The notes beneath the pieces are model-generated. The model was given only the letters and a program-made list of their open reading frames with translations, was not told the DNA's origin and did not search any database. Shown here one piece after another: positions 24,893 to 32,299 of a stretch of DNA of 64,000 bases (position 1 is the first letter of the stretch; every line of letters begins with the position of its first letter). Location of the stretch: positions 1 to 64,000 of the forward strand of contig NZ_FOBF01000005.1 of NCBI RefSeq assembly GCF_900109355.1. Reading direction: 5' to 3'. The DNA is from Nonomuraea pusilla (GTDB taxonomy: Bacteria; Actinomycetota; Actinomycetes; Streptosporangiales; Streptosporangiaceae). Made by a program: the position numbers and the translations under genes.

Positions 24893-25360
24893 GTGTCAAG
24901 CGTGGTGCTGCTGCCGTACGCGCCGTCCAGCGTTGCCGTCGCCCGCCAGCGTCTGAGCACTGATCTGCAGGACTGCGGGGTGTTCGCCACCGCGATCGAC
25001 GACGCCGTGCTGGTGGTCAGCGAGTTGCTGAGCAACGCGCTGCGGCACGCGCACCCGCTGCCGTCGGGCATGGTGAGAGTGGCCTGGCTGCGCAGCGACG
25101 ACCGCATCGAGGTGGCGGTGAGCGACGGGGGAGCCGCCACGGAGCCGCGCGCCGGCCGCCCCACGCTGTCGTCGCTCGGGGGCCGCGGTCTCGGCATCGT
25201 CGAGTACGTGGCCGAGAGCTGGGGAGTACGTCACGACGGCGAGACGAAGACCGTGTGGGCCGTGCTGCCCGCCCCCGCCGCGTCGGTGAACGGGCAGGTC
25301 AACGGCTCCATGAACGGCCAGGTCAACGGGAAGGTGGCCAGCCTGAGAGAGGCCGGCTAG
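24893..25360 (+). CDS. RsbW/SpoIIAB-like ATP-binding regulator
   Basis: The product has about 155 residues of a single HATPase_c domain with VSELLSNALRHAHP (N box), VAVSDGGAA and LGGRGLGIVEYVAESWGV (G boxes). Such proteins are anti-sigma kinases or related switches. I chose GTG 24893 because GGGGAGG is 5 bases upstream. The C-terminal tail has Asn-Gly repeats (VNGQVNGSMNGQVNGK), unusual for the family. It follows the orphan histidine kinase gene after 142 bases; a link is possible but unproven. Confidence 0.85.
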   Translation: MSSVVLLPYAPSSVAVARQRLSTDLQDCGVFATAIDDAVLVVSELLSNALRHAHPLPSGMVRVAWLRSDDRIEVAVSDGGAATEPRAGRPTLSSLGGRGLGIVEYVAESWGVRHDGETKTVWAVLPAPAASVNGQVNGSMNGQVNGKVASLREAG

Positions 25361-25440
25361 CCACCCCGTCCTCGCGCCCGTTCACGCCGTCGGGCGAGCC
25401 GCGCCGCGCTCCCCGTCGCCTTCGGCGCCTTCGCCCGGCC

Positions 25441-26082
25441 TCAGGCGGTGCGCGCCGTCAGCACCGCGCGCTCCCCGGCCGTCCAGGCGGTGGAGACCAG
25501 CAGGTACAGCCCGGCGGCCAGCGGGAGCACGGCCGCGGCCAGCACCGATCCGTACGGCATGAGCCGCATGAGCCGGGTCACCGCCTGCGGCTGCCCCTCC
25601 GGCACCTCCATCCGGCGCGACGACCACCACGCCAGCACGAGGACCAGCACGATGATCAGCGCGAAGACCGAAACCGGCCAACTGATCAGACCGTAATGCC
25701 CGATCACCCCGGCCAGGTGCTGACCCAGCGGAGCCCCCAGCAGGTCCTGCCCCGCGAGCGCGGTCGGGTGCGTCGCCACCCGGTACATCAGCCACAGGAA
25801 CGGCATCTGCGCCAGCGCCGGCCCGATGCCGCCGAACGGGGAGCCGCCCGCCTCCGCGTACAGCGCCCGCGTCTTCTCCGCGAGCCTCTGCGGATCGCGC
25901 GCGTACCGCTCGCGCAGCTCCCGCAGCCGCGGCGCGAGCCGCCGGCCGAGCCGCGCCGCCCGCGCCTGCCGCACCGCGAGCGGCACCAGCAGCAGCCGCA
26001 CCGCCAGCGTGAACAGCACGATGCCGAGCGCGGCGCTGCCCCCGGACATGCCGATGACGAACGTGACAAGAGAATCGATCAT
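25441..26082 (-). CDS. YidC/Oxa1-family membrane protein insertase (paralogue)
   Basis: The product has about 213 residues with five hydrophobic segments, ending WTAGERAVLTARTA. The Oxa1 core includes PRLRELRERYARDPQRLAEKT, GIGPALAQMPFLWLMYR and LPLAAGLYLLVSTAWT. It inserts and folds membrane proteins. It is shorter than the housekeeping YidC encoded with rnpA and lies apart from that locus, so it is probably a second copy. ATG 26082 has GGAAGGG upstream. Confidence 0.85.
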   Translation of the reverse strand: MIDSLVTFVIGMSGGSAALGIVLFTLAVRLLLVPLAVRQARAARLGRRLAPRLRELRERYARDPQRLAEKTRALYAEAGGSPFGGIGPALAQMPFLWLMYRVATHPTALAGQDLLGAPLGQHLAGVIGHYGLISWPVSVFALIIVLVLVLAWWSSRRMEVPEGQPQAVTRLMRLMPYGSVLAAAVLPLAAGLYLLVSTAWTAGERAVLTARTA

Positions 26083-26159
26083 GAGCCCTTCCAATGAACG
26101 AGAGGGAAGAAACAGGGCTCACGGACGAGAGCCCCGCCTGACACGCAAGCGGGGCGGAA

Positions 26160-26360
26160 CTAAGGAGCTCGGGGACGCGGACGCCCGGCCGCGTCGGGAT
26201 CGCGCAGGCGCTGGAACGCCGTACGGCGCGCGTAGCCCGGCGGCGGACCCGACTGGTCGCCCCCGAGCACGGGCAGCAGCCGCGCCGCCCAGGTGGCCAG
26301 CAGCAGGATCGCCACCATGGTGACGCCGGCCAGCCACGGATCGAGCAGGAAAAGCGTCAC
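26160..26360 (-). CDS. small membrane protein, DUF6412-like
   Basis: The product has 66 residues. One hydrophobic segment (about 4-31) precedes a basic tail with GYARRTAFQRLRDPD. The YidC paralogue gene lies 77 bases downstream. The start GTG at 26360 overlaps the stop of the upstream 57-residue gene (GTGA). Members of the DUF6412 group sit next to a YidC paralogue in Streptomyces, which fits. Role unknown; a helper for the insertase is a guess. Confidence 0.65.
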   Translation of the reverse strand: MTLFLLDPWLAGVTMVAILLLATWAARLLPVLGGDQSGPPPGYARRTAFQRLRDPDAAGRPRPRAP

Positions 26361-26530
26361 CGCAGCTTCGAGGACTTGCCCACGACGGTGACGGCGATGA
26401 AGACCAGCAGGGCGACCACACCGACGATCAATGCCAGCTTGACCAGGCCGACCAGCATCGGGACCACGAAGTTGAACACGACGAACAGGCCCAGCAAGGT
26501 CCCTAAGACGAGCATCACGACTCTACTCAT
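26357..26530 (-). CDS. 57-residue hydrophobic membrane protein
   Basis: Begins MSRVVMLVLGTLLGLFVVF and contains two closely spaced hydrophobic segments, ending KSSKLR. TACGGT at 26542-26537 lies 6 bases before the ATG with no Shine-Dalgarno, so it should be leaderless. It leads a three-gene leftward group with the DUF6412-like protein and the YidC paralogue and is divergent from the response regulator. Confidence 0.7.
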   Translation of the reverse strand: MSRVVMLVLGTLLGLFVVFNFVVPMLVGLVKLALIVGVVALLVFIAVTVVGKSSKLR

Positions 26531-26624
26531 GAGGCAACCGTACGTCCTCCCGGCATGATCCGCGAGGCTTACGAACCGATGACGTCCATGTCGCCCCCGG
26601 GCGGCTCCGCCGTACCGTGAGGGG

Positions 26625-27323
26625 ATGAACACGCGCATCCTGGTGGTCGAGGACGATCCGACCGTGTCCGAGGTGGTGGCCCGGTACCTGGAGCGCGACG
26701 GGCACGAGGTCGAGTGCGTGGGCGACGGCGCCGAGGCGCTGCGCCGTGCCCTGGCCGCACCCCCCGACCTCATGGTGCTCGACCTCATGCTGCCCAAGCT
26801 CGACGGGCTGCAGGTGTGCAGGAAGCTGAGGGAACGCCGGCCCGTCCCCGTGATCATGCTGACCGCGCTCGGCGAGGAGATCGACCGCGTCGTCGGCCTG
26901 GAGACCGGCGCCGACGACTACGTGGTCAAGCCGTTCAGCCCGCGCGAGCTGGCCCTGCGGGTGCGGTCCGTGCTGCGCCGCGCCAGGGGCGCGACCGTCA
27001 TCCCCGGCACCGGCGTGCTGCGCGACGGCGACCTCGTCGTGGACGTCGGCGCGCACGAGGTGCGGCTGCGCGGCGCCGAGGTGACGCTCACCGCCAGGGA
27101 GTTCGACCTGCTCGCCTACCTGATGCGCAACCCCAGGCAGGCGTTCGGCAGGGCCGCCCTGCTCGACCAGGTGTGGGGCTGGTCGTTCGGCGACTCCTCC
27201 ACCGTGACCGTCCACGTCAGGCGGCTGCGCGAGAAGATCGAGCCCGACCCGACCGAGCCGCGCAGGATCGTCACCGTGTGGGGCGTCGGCTACCGGTACG
27301 AGCCGATGGACACAGGGCCGTGA
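26625..27323 (+). CDS. OmpR/PhoB-type response regulator
   Basis: The product has 232 residues: receiver domain with D53 as phosphoacceptor ([11 protein letters not shown]) and K102 in VVKPFSP, then a winged-helix DNA-binding domain with [16 protein letters not shown] and [19 protein letters not shown] lies 6 bases upstream of the ATG (GAGGGG also fits as a ribosome binding site). The stop overlaps the histidine kinase start (GTGA), so they form one unit. Confidence 0.95.
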   Translation: MNTRILVVEDDPTVSEVVARYLERDGHEVECVGDGAEALRRALAAPPDLMVLDLMLPKLDGLQVCRKLRERRPVPVIMLTALGEEIDRVVGLETGADDYVVKPFSPRELALRVRSVLRRARGATVIPGTGVLRDGDLVVDVGAHEVRLRGAEVTLTAREFDLLAYLMRNPRQAFGRAALLDQVWGWSFGDSSTVTVHVRRLREKIEPDPTEPRRIVTVWGVGYRYEPMDTGP

Positions 27324-28438
27324 CCCCTTACGCGGCCGCGCCCCTCGGCGAGCTGTGGATGGTCGTGGCCGTGACCGCCGGCCTGGGGCTCGTCGTGGCC
27401 GCGCTCGGCGTCGGCGTGATCTGGCGGCTGCGTACCCGGTCCATCGGCGTGATGCTGGCCGTGGTCGTGGTCGTCGCCGTGTCGGCCACGCTGGCCGGGG
27501 TCGTCGTGGGCATCATGGAGATGATCATCGACGGGCCGGTCAAGGACTCCGTGCTCGCCATCGTCGCCGTCGGCGGGCTCGTCGGGCTGGGGGCCGCGTT
27601 CGTCCTGGCCAGGATGGTCGTCAGGGAGAGCAGGCGGCTCGTCGCCGCCGTCGGCGCGACGCCGTTCACCGCCCCGCGCGGCCTGCCCGCCGAGCTCCAG
27701 ACCATCGCCGGCAGCCTGGAGGAGGCGTACGAGCGGGAACGCGCGCTCGAAGGCGCCCGGCGCGAACTCGTCGCCTGGGTCAGCCACGACCTGCGCACCC
27801 CGCTCGCGGGCCTGCGTGCCATGGCGGAAGCCCTGGAGGACGGCGTCGTCCGCGACCCCGCCACCGTCTCCCGCTACCACAGGCAGATGAAGCTGGAGGT
27901 CGGACGCCTGTCCGCCATGGTGGACGACCTGTTCGAGCTGTCACGCATCCACGCCGGCGCGCTGCGGCTCTCCCGCGTCAGGATCGGGCTGGCCGACCTC
28001 GTCGCCGACACCCTCGCCGGCGCGGAACCGGTCGCACGGGCCAAGGGCGTCGTCCTGACCGCCGAGGCCGCCGCGAGCGTGCCCGTCGAGGCCGACCCGG
28101 GCGCCCTCGGCAGGGCGCTCGGCAACCTCGTCGTCAACGCCATCAGGCACACACCGCCCGGCCGCACGGTCGTCCTGCGGGCCGGGGTGGACGCCGGAGG
28201 CATGGCCTGCCTGTCGGTGGCCGACTGGTGCGGCGGCATCCCCGAGGAGGACCTGCCGCGCGTCTTCGACGTGGCCTTCCGCGGGGAGGCCGCCCGCACC
28301 CCGACCGCGGAGGGCGGCGCGGGACTCGGGCTGGCCATCGCACAGGGCATCGTCGAGGCGCACGACGGGACGATCGGCGTCGTGAACGACGGGCCGGGCT
28401 GCCGCTTCGACATCCGCCTGCCCCTCCTGCGGTCCTGA
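27320..28438 (+). CDS. membrane sensor histidine kinase, partner of the upstream regulator
   Basis: The product has 372 residues from GTG 27320. Three hydrophobic segments lie in the first about 110 residues with very short external loops, so it probably senses a membrane or intracellular signal. H156 in [12 protein letters not shown] is the phosphoacceptor; the ATPase domain has [28 protein letters not shown] and [12 protein letters not shown]. The signal and regulon are unknown. Confidence 0.93.
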   Translation: MTPYAAAPLGELWMVVAVTAGLGLVVAALGVGVIWRLRTRSIGVMLAVVVVVAVSATLAGVVVGIMEMIIDGPVKDSVLAIVAVGGLVGLGAAFVLARMVVRESRRLVAAVGATPFTAPRGLPAELQTIAGSLEEAYERERALEGARRELVAWVSHDLRTPLAGLRAMAEALEDGVVRDPATVSRYHRQMKLEVGRLSAMVDDLFELSRIHAGALRLSRVRIGLADLVADTLAGAEPVARAKGVVLTAEAAASVPVEADPGALGRALGNLVVNAIRHTPPGRTVVLRAGVDAGGMACLSVADWCGGIPEEDLPRVFDVAFRGEAARTPTAEGGAGLGLAIAQGIVEAHDGTIGVVNDGPGCRFDIRLPLLRS

Positions 28439-28744
28439 CCCGGGTGCCGGGGCTCTTCTGGACGGAGGAGGCTCGGGAAGAGGGAGCTCGGGACCGGGGC
28501 GTGTCAGGGGCTCGAAGCCGGGAGGGATCGGTGAGCGCGGAGCCGGGCGGAACGGGGAGCTCCGAGCGGCGACGGACGGGGAGCTCGGGGCGTGGTCACT
28601 CGGGAGGTTCGGAGGGCCAGGAGGAGACGGCGGGAAGCTCAGGGCGCGGTGGATCCCAGGGCTGGAGGAGACGGCGGGAAGCTCAGGGCGCGGTGGATCT
28701 GAACGTCAGCAGGGGACGGCGGGGAGCTTGGGGCGGGGTGGAGG
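28439..28744. repeat. 306-bp GC-rich gap with a 36-bp direct repeat, no gene
   Basis: Purine-rich low-complexity sequence on the + strand. A 36-bp stretch beginning GGAGGAGACGGCGGGAAGCT occurs at 28620-28655 and identically at 28664-28699 (44-bp period). Related shorter copies with GGGGAGCTC lie further left. No credible start or codon pattern is seen. Confidence 0.7.
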
Positions 28745-29149
28745 TCAGGAGGGGGTGGTGGGGAGTGAGGGGTCGGTGCCGGGGCCGAAGGACTCGGTCA
28801 TCGCGCGGAAGGTCGGGCACGGCCAGCGCCACATGCAGCTGCGGCACCGCAGGATGGGGTGCGCCGTGTCGCTCGTGATGCCGCCCGCGTCGCGGGGCTG
28901 GTGGAGGTCGAGCAGCCGGATGCCGAGCTCGGAGAGCCTGAGCAACTCGGCGCGGGCGCCCGCGAGGAAGTCGAGGTCCTCGCTCGCCAGCCGGGTACGG
29001 ATCGGCACGTAACCATCCTGGTTCACCAGGTCACGCAGGCGTTCCGCCTCGTCGTGCCAGGACTTGGCCTTCTCCGTGGTGATGAGGATGCTCTCCAGGC
29101 GTTCCCTGAGCATCTGCCGCTGGGGGTCATCGGTTCGGTCGGCTTTCAT
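28745..29149 (-). CDS. hypothetical protein with a Cys-rich C-terminal patch
   Basis: The product has 134 residues. The N-terminal half (KADRTDDPQRQMLRERLESI) is charged and probably helical. The patch HPILRCRSCMWRWPCPTF has three Cys and a His that could bind metal. There is no signal peptide or membrane helix. I do not recognise the family. It is a lone leftward gene opposite the STAS gene. Confidence 0.6.
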   Translation of the reverse strand: MKADRTDDPQRQMLRERLESILITTEKAKSWHDEAERLRDLVNQDGYVPIRTRLASEDLDFLAGARAELLRLSELGIRLLDLHQPRDAGGITSDTAHPILRCRSCMWRWPCPTFRAMTESFGPGTDPSLPTTPS

Positions 29150-29351
29150 AGACGCGGGGCCCGTCTGGCGTGCCCCAGCCCCTCCTTCTCCATGGTCGCG
29201 AGCTCCGTGCCCGGGGTCCGGTGCCGGTGTCGTCGTGTCAAGCTTCGCGTACTCTCCGTTGTGATGAAGCCCAAACGGAGGACAAAAACCTGTGGTTCCC
29301 CTATCGGCGTGACAACGTGACCGGAAGCGCGCGCCCCGCTAGCCTGCCCAT

Positions 29352-29699
29352 GTGGAGCTCAAGGTCTCGACCCGATCACACGCCGGCCATGCACTCGTCG
29401 CGATCACCGGCGAAATCGACCTCTATACGGCGCCCCACCTGCAGTCCGAGTTCACTCGGCTGCTGCAGGAAGGGCCGGCCCGCGTGGTCATCGACATGTC
29501 CGGCGTCGACTTCTGCGACTCGACCGGCATGAACGTCCTGCTGTCGGCGCTCAAACGCATGAAGGAGCGCGGCGGCGCGCTGGAGGTGGCGGCCCCGCGT
29601 CCGGCGGTGCGCAAGATCCTGCAGGTCACCGGCCTCGACTCGGTGTTCACCGTCCACGAAGAGGTGCCGCAGGAGCTCCTCATCGCCGAGGGATCATGA
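29352..29699 (+). CDS. STAS-domain anti-sigma factor antagonist
   Basis: The product has 115 residues of one STAS domain: ITGEIDLYTAPHL, VVIDMSGVDFCDSTGMNVL with S57 at the usual phosphorylation site. It should bind a RsbW-type kinase when dephosphorylated and release a sigma factor. The RsbW-like gene at 24893 is a possible but unproven partner. The GTG start at 29352 is preceded 6 bases upstream by TAGCCT and lacks a Shine-Dalgarno: leaderless. Its stop overlaps the glycosyltransferase gene (ATGA). Confidence 0.92.
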   Translation: MELKVSTRSHAGHALVAITGEIDLYTAPHLQSEFTRLLQEGPARVVIDMSGVDFCDSTGMNVLLSALKRMKERGGALEVAAPRPAVRKILQVTGLDSVFTVHEEVPQELLIAEGS

Positions 29700-30436
29700 C
29701 GGAGGCGGTCACCGACGACACCGCCGTCGTCATCCCGGCCGTCAACGAGGCCGACCGCATCGCGTCCACCGTCGCCGCCGCCAAGGCCCTGCCCGGAGTG
29801 GGGCTGGTCGTGGTCGTCGACGACGGCTCGACCGACCAGACGGGCCGGATCGCCCGCGCGGCCGGCGCACGCGTCGTACGTCACAGCCGCAACCGCGGCA
29901 AGGCCGCGGCGATGGAGTCGGGCGCGGAGGCGGTGCGGCTGCTCGACGACGACCGCCCGCCCCGGCACCTGCTGTTCCTCGACGCCGACCTGGGCGAGAC
30001 GGCACGCGCCGCGGCGCCGCTCATCGAGCCCGTACGGTCCGGGGCCGCCGACATGACGATCGCGGTCTTCATGACCCGCGTGAAGCTGGGCGGGCACGGC
30101 TTAGTGGTGCGCCTGTCCAGAGACGGCATCCGCCGCGCCACCGGCTTCGAGGCCGCCCAGCCGCTGAACGGTCAGCGCTGCCTCACCAGGGCCGCCTTCG
30201 AGGCCGCGCGGCCGCTGGCGCACGGCTTCGGCGTCGAGACGGCGCTCACGATCGACCTGCTCCGCAAGGGGTTCCGGGTGTCGGAGGTGGAGGTCGAGAT
30301 GTCCCATCGCGCCACCGGCACCGACTGGCGTGCGCAGCTCCACCGGGCCAGGCAGCTCAGGGACGTCGCCCGCGCCCTGGCCACCCGAGAGCCGCTGATC
30401 GCCGAAAACCTGAACAAACTTCACCCCAAGCGCTGA
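29696..30436 (+). CDS. family 2 glycosyltransferase
   Basis: The product has 246 residues with a GT-A fold: VVIPAVNEADRIASTV at the N-terminus, VVVDDGSTDQT, NRGKAAAMESGA and LFLDADLGE as the DXD-type metal site. No membrane helix, so cytoplasmic or peripheral. Layout resembles glucosyl-3-phosphoglycerate synthase and polyprenol-phosphate sugar synthases; the acceptor cannot be assigned. Coupled to the STAS gene by a 4-base overlap, which is odd for an enzyme and a sigma regulator. Confidence 0.85.
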   Translation: MTEAVTDDTAVVIPAVNEADRIASTVAAAKALPGVGLVVVVDDGSTDQTGRIARAAGARVVRHSRNRGKAAAMESGAEAVRLLDDDRPPRHLLFLDADLGETARAAAPLIEPVRSGAADMTIAVFMTRVKLGGHGLVVRLSRDGIRRATGFEAAQPLNGQRCLTRAAFEAARPLAHGFGVETALTIDLLRKGFRVSEVEVEMSHRATGTDWRAQLHRARQLRDVARALATREPLIAENLNKLHPKR

Positions 30437-30754
30437 CCAGCCGCAGCTCACGCCCACCCCAAACCTCCCCACCGTCGGCCTCCACCCCCCAAACCGCCAC
30501 AAACCACCCGCCGATCCCCTCGAACGGCTCCACGAACTCCCCGGGGAGAGACGGCGACCGGGGCACCCGACTGGAGGAGGCGAGGCCGCCGCTCCAGCTC
30601 GCGTCGGGAGAGGTGCTGGGCGGCTCGGCCAGGCGAGGCCGCCCCTTCCGCTCGCCTCGCGAGGGGCGCTGGGCGGCTCTGCCCGGGCCGAAGCGCCCGT
30701 TCCGGGTTCATGGGGGTGGGCGTCGCCGGTGGGTGGGTGTGCTGGAATTTGCGG
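30437..30754. other. 318-bp gap without a recognised gene
   Basis: GC-rich sequence with imperfect repeats of GGCGAGGCCGCC and GCTGGGCGGCTC (about 30575-30685). Nothing in it looks coding on either strand. A weak -10-like TGGAAT at 30743-30748 may serve the mannosyltransferase-like gene. Confidence 0.5.
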
Positions 30755-32299
30755 GTGACTCCGGAGACGCGGCAGGGCAGGGCACGGGACCGGCTCACGA
30801 AGGTGGGCGTCGCGGCCGTTGGCGCCTCCGTCGTGGTGACGGTCGTCATCGGGCTGCTCGGGCCGTCCGCGATGGTTCCGGGGCTGGGCGGGCCCGGGTG
30901 GCAGCCGCCGTACTGGCTCGACGCGCGGCCCGACGGGCACCTCGTGATCGCGCTGGCCGCCGCCGGGCTGGTGCTGGGCGGGTTCGGCCTGCTGGCGGTC
31001 CTGTCGGCGATCCCGGCCGCCCCCGCCTCCTCCGGTGGTGCGGTGGGGTGGCGGCCTTGGCTGCCGCGGGCGAGGGCGCTGGTCGTCCTCGGATGTCTGG
31101 CGGCCGGGGTGCTCGCGTTCCTGCCGCCGTCCGGGTCCGGCGACCATCTCAACTACGCCGCGTACGGACGCATGGTGACGCTCGGGCTGGACCCGTACAC
31201 GCATGGGGCGGCCGACCTGCCCGGCGACCCGGTCGCCGACGCGGTGGAGGCGCCGTGGCGCGAGGAGCCCAGCGTGTACGGCCCGGTCGCGACGGCGGTG
31301 CAGGCGGCGGCGAGCTGGGTGGGCGGCGACTCGACCCGGCTCACGATCTTCGTGCTGGCGCTGGTCAACGCGGCGGCGTTCATCGCCACGGGCCTGCTGA
31401 TCGACCGGTTCACCCGGCACGACCCGGCCAGGCGGCTGCGGGCGGCCCTGCTGTGGACGGCCAACCCGCTCCTGCTGTACCACCTGGTCGCCGGCATGCA
31501 CGCCGACACCCTGGCGATCGCCTGCATGGTGGCGGCGCTGCTGGCCAGGGGCAGGCCGCTGGGTTCCGGGCTGCTGCTGGGGCTGGGCGTCGCGGTGAAG
31601 CTGAACGCGGGGCTGGTGGCGCTGGGCCCGGCGTGGGAGCTGCGCAGGCGTCCGGCACGGCTGGCGGTCATGGCGGGCGCGGCCGTGGCGGTGGTCGTGG
31701 TCGGGTACGCGGTCGCGGGGCCCGAGGCGCTGGCGCCGGTGTCGCGTACCAGCAAGTCGGTGTCGTGGGCGTCGCTGTGGAAGCTCGTGCAGGGCTGGCT
31801 GCAGGGGGCGCTGGGCTCGGGCGCGTACCGGGGGGAGATCCAGGTCGGTTCGCTGCTGCTGCTCGCCCTGGTGGCGTGGTCGCTGCTGCGCATGGCGGCA
31901 CGCGGGCCTGTCCCCGGAGGCGCGGGCGGGTTCCTGGCGCGGCCGTTCGGGGGTGGCGAGGTGGACGCGACGGTCGTGGCGGCGGCGCTGACGGTCGCGT
32001 ACGTCTTCGCGACCCCGTACGTGCTGCCCTGGTACGACGGGCTGGCGTTCGGCATGCTGGCGCTGGTCGGGGCGTCCGCCGTCGACGGGTTCGCGGTGGC
32101 TCACCTGCTGGCGCTGTCGCTGGCGTACCTCCCGGCGCGGGTGGACGGGCAGCCGGAGGACCTGGCGTGGCTGGGTGAGGTGGTCAGGCCTCGGATGGCG
32201 TGGGTGCTGCTCGCCCTGACCTGCGTCCTGGTCGTGTGGGCGTGGCGAGCTGCAGCGCCCGTACGCACGCCGCGAGCGTCAGCGGCACCGCCACGGTGA
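30755..32299 (+). CDS. polytopic GT-C mannosyltransferase-like protein
   Basis: The product has about 514 residues from GTG 30755 (ATG 30710 is also in frame but has no ribosome binding site). About twelve hydrophobic segments. GSGDHLNYAAYGRMVTLGLD and YVLPWYDGL resemble polyprenol-phosphomannose-dependent alpha-1,6-mannosyltransferases (MptA/MptB type), which act outside the membrane. NPLLLYHLVAGMHADTLA is a further conserved-looking loop. Its 3' end overlaps the convergent membrane protein gene by 116 bases, which is long. Confidence 0.75.
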   Translation: MTPETRQGRARDRLTKVGVAAVGASVVVTVVIGLLGPSAMVPGLGGPGWQPPYWLDARPDGHLVIALAAAGLVLGGFGLLAVLSAIPAAPASSGGAVGWRPWLPRARALVVLGCLAAGVLAFLPPSGSGDHLNYAAYGRMVTLGLDPYTHGAADLPGDPVADAVEAPWREEPSVYGPVATAVQAAASWVGGDSTRLTIFVLALVNAAAFIATGLLIDRFTRHDPARRLRAALLWTANPLLLYHLVAGMHADTLAIACMVAALLARGRPLGSGLLLGLGVAVKLNAGLVALGPAWELRRRPARLAVMAGAAVAVVVVGYAVAGPEALAPVSRTSKSVSWASLWKLVQGWLQGALGSGAYRGEIQVGSLLLLALVAWSLLRMAARGPVPGGAGGFLARPFGGGEVDATVVAAALTVAYVFATPYVLPWYDGLAFGMLALVGASAVDGFAVAHLLALSLAYLPARVDGQPEDLAWLGEVVRPRMAWVLLALTCVLVVWAWRAAAPVRTPRASAAPPR

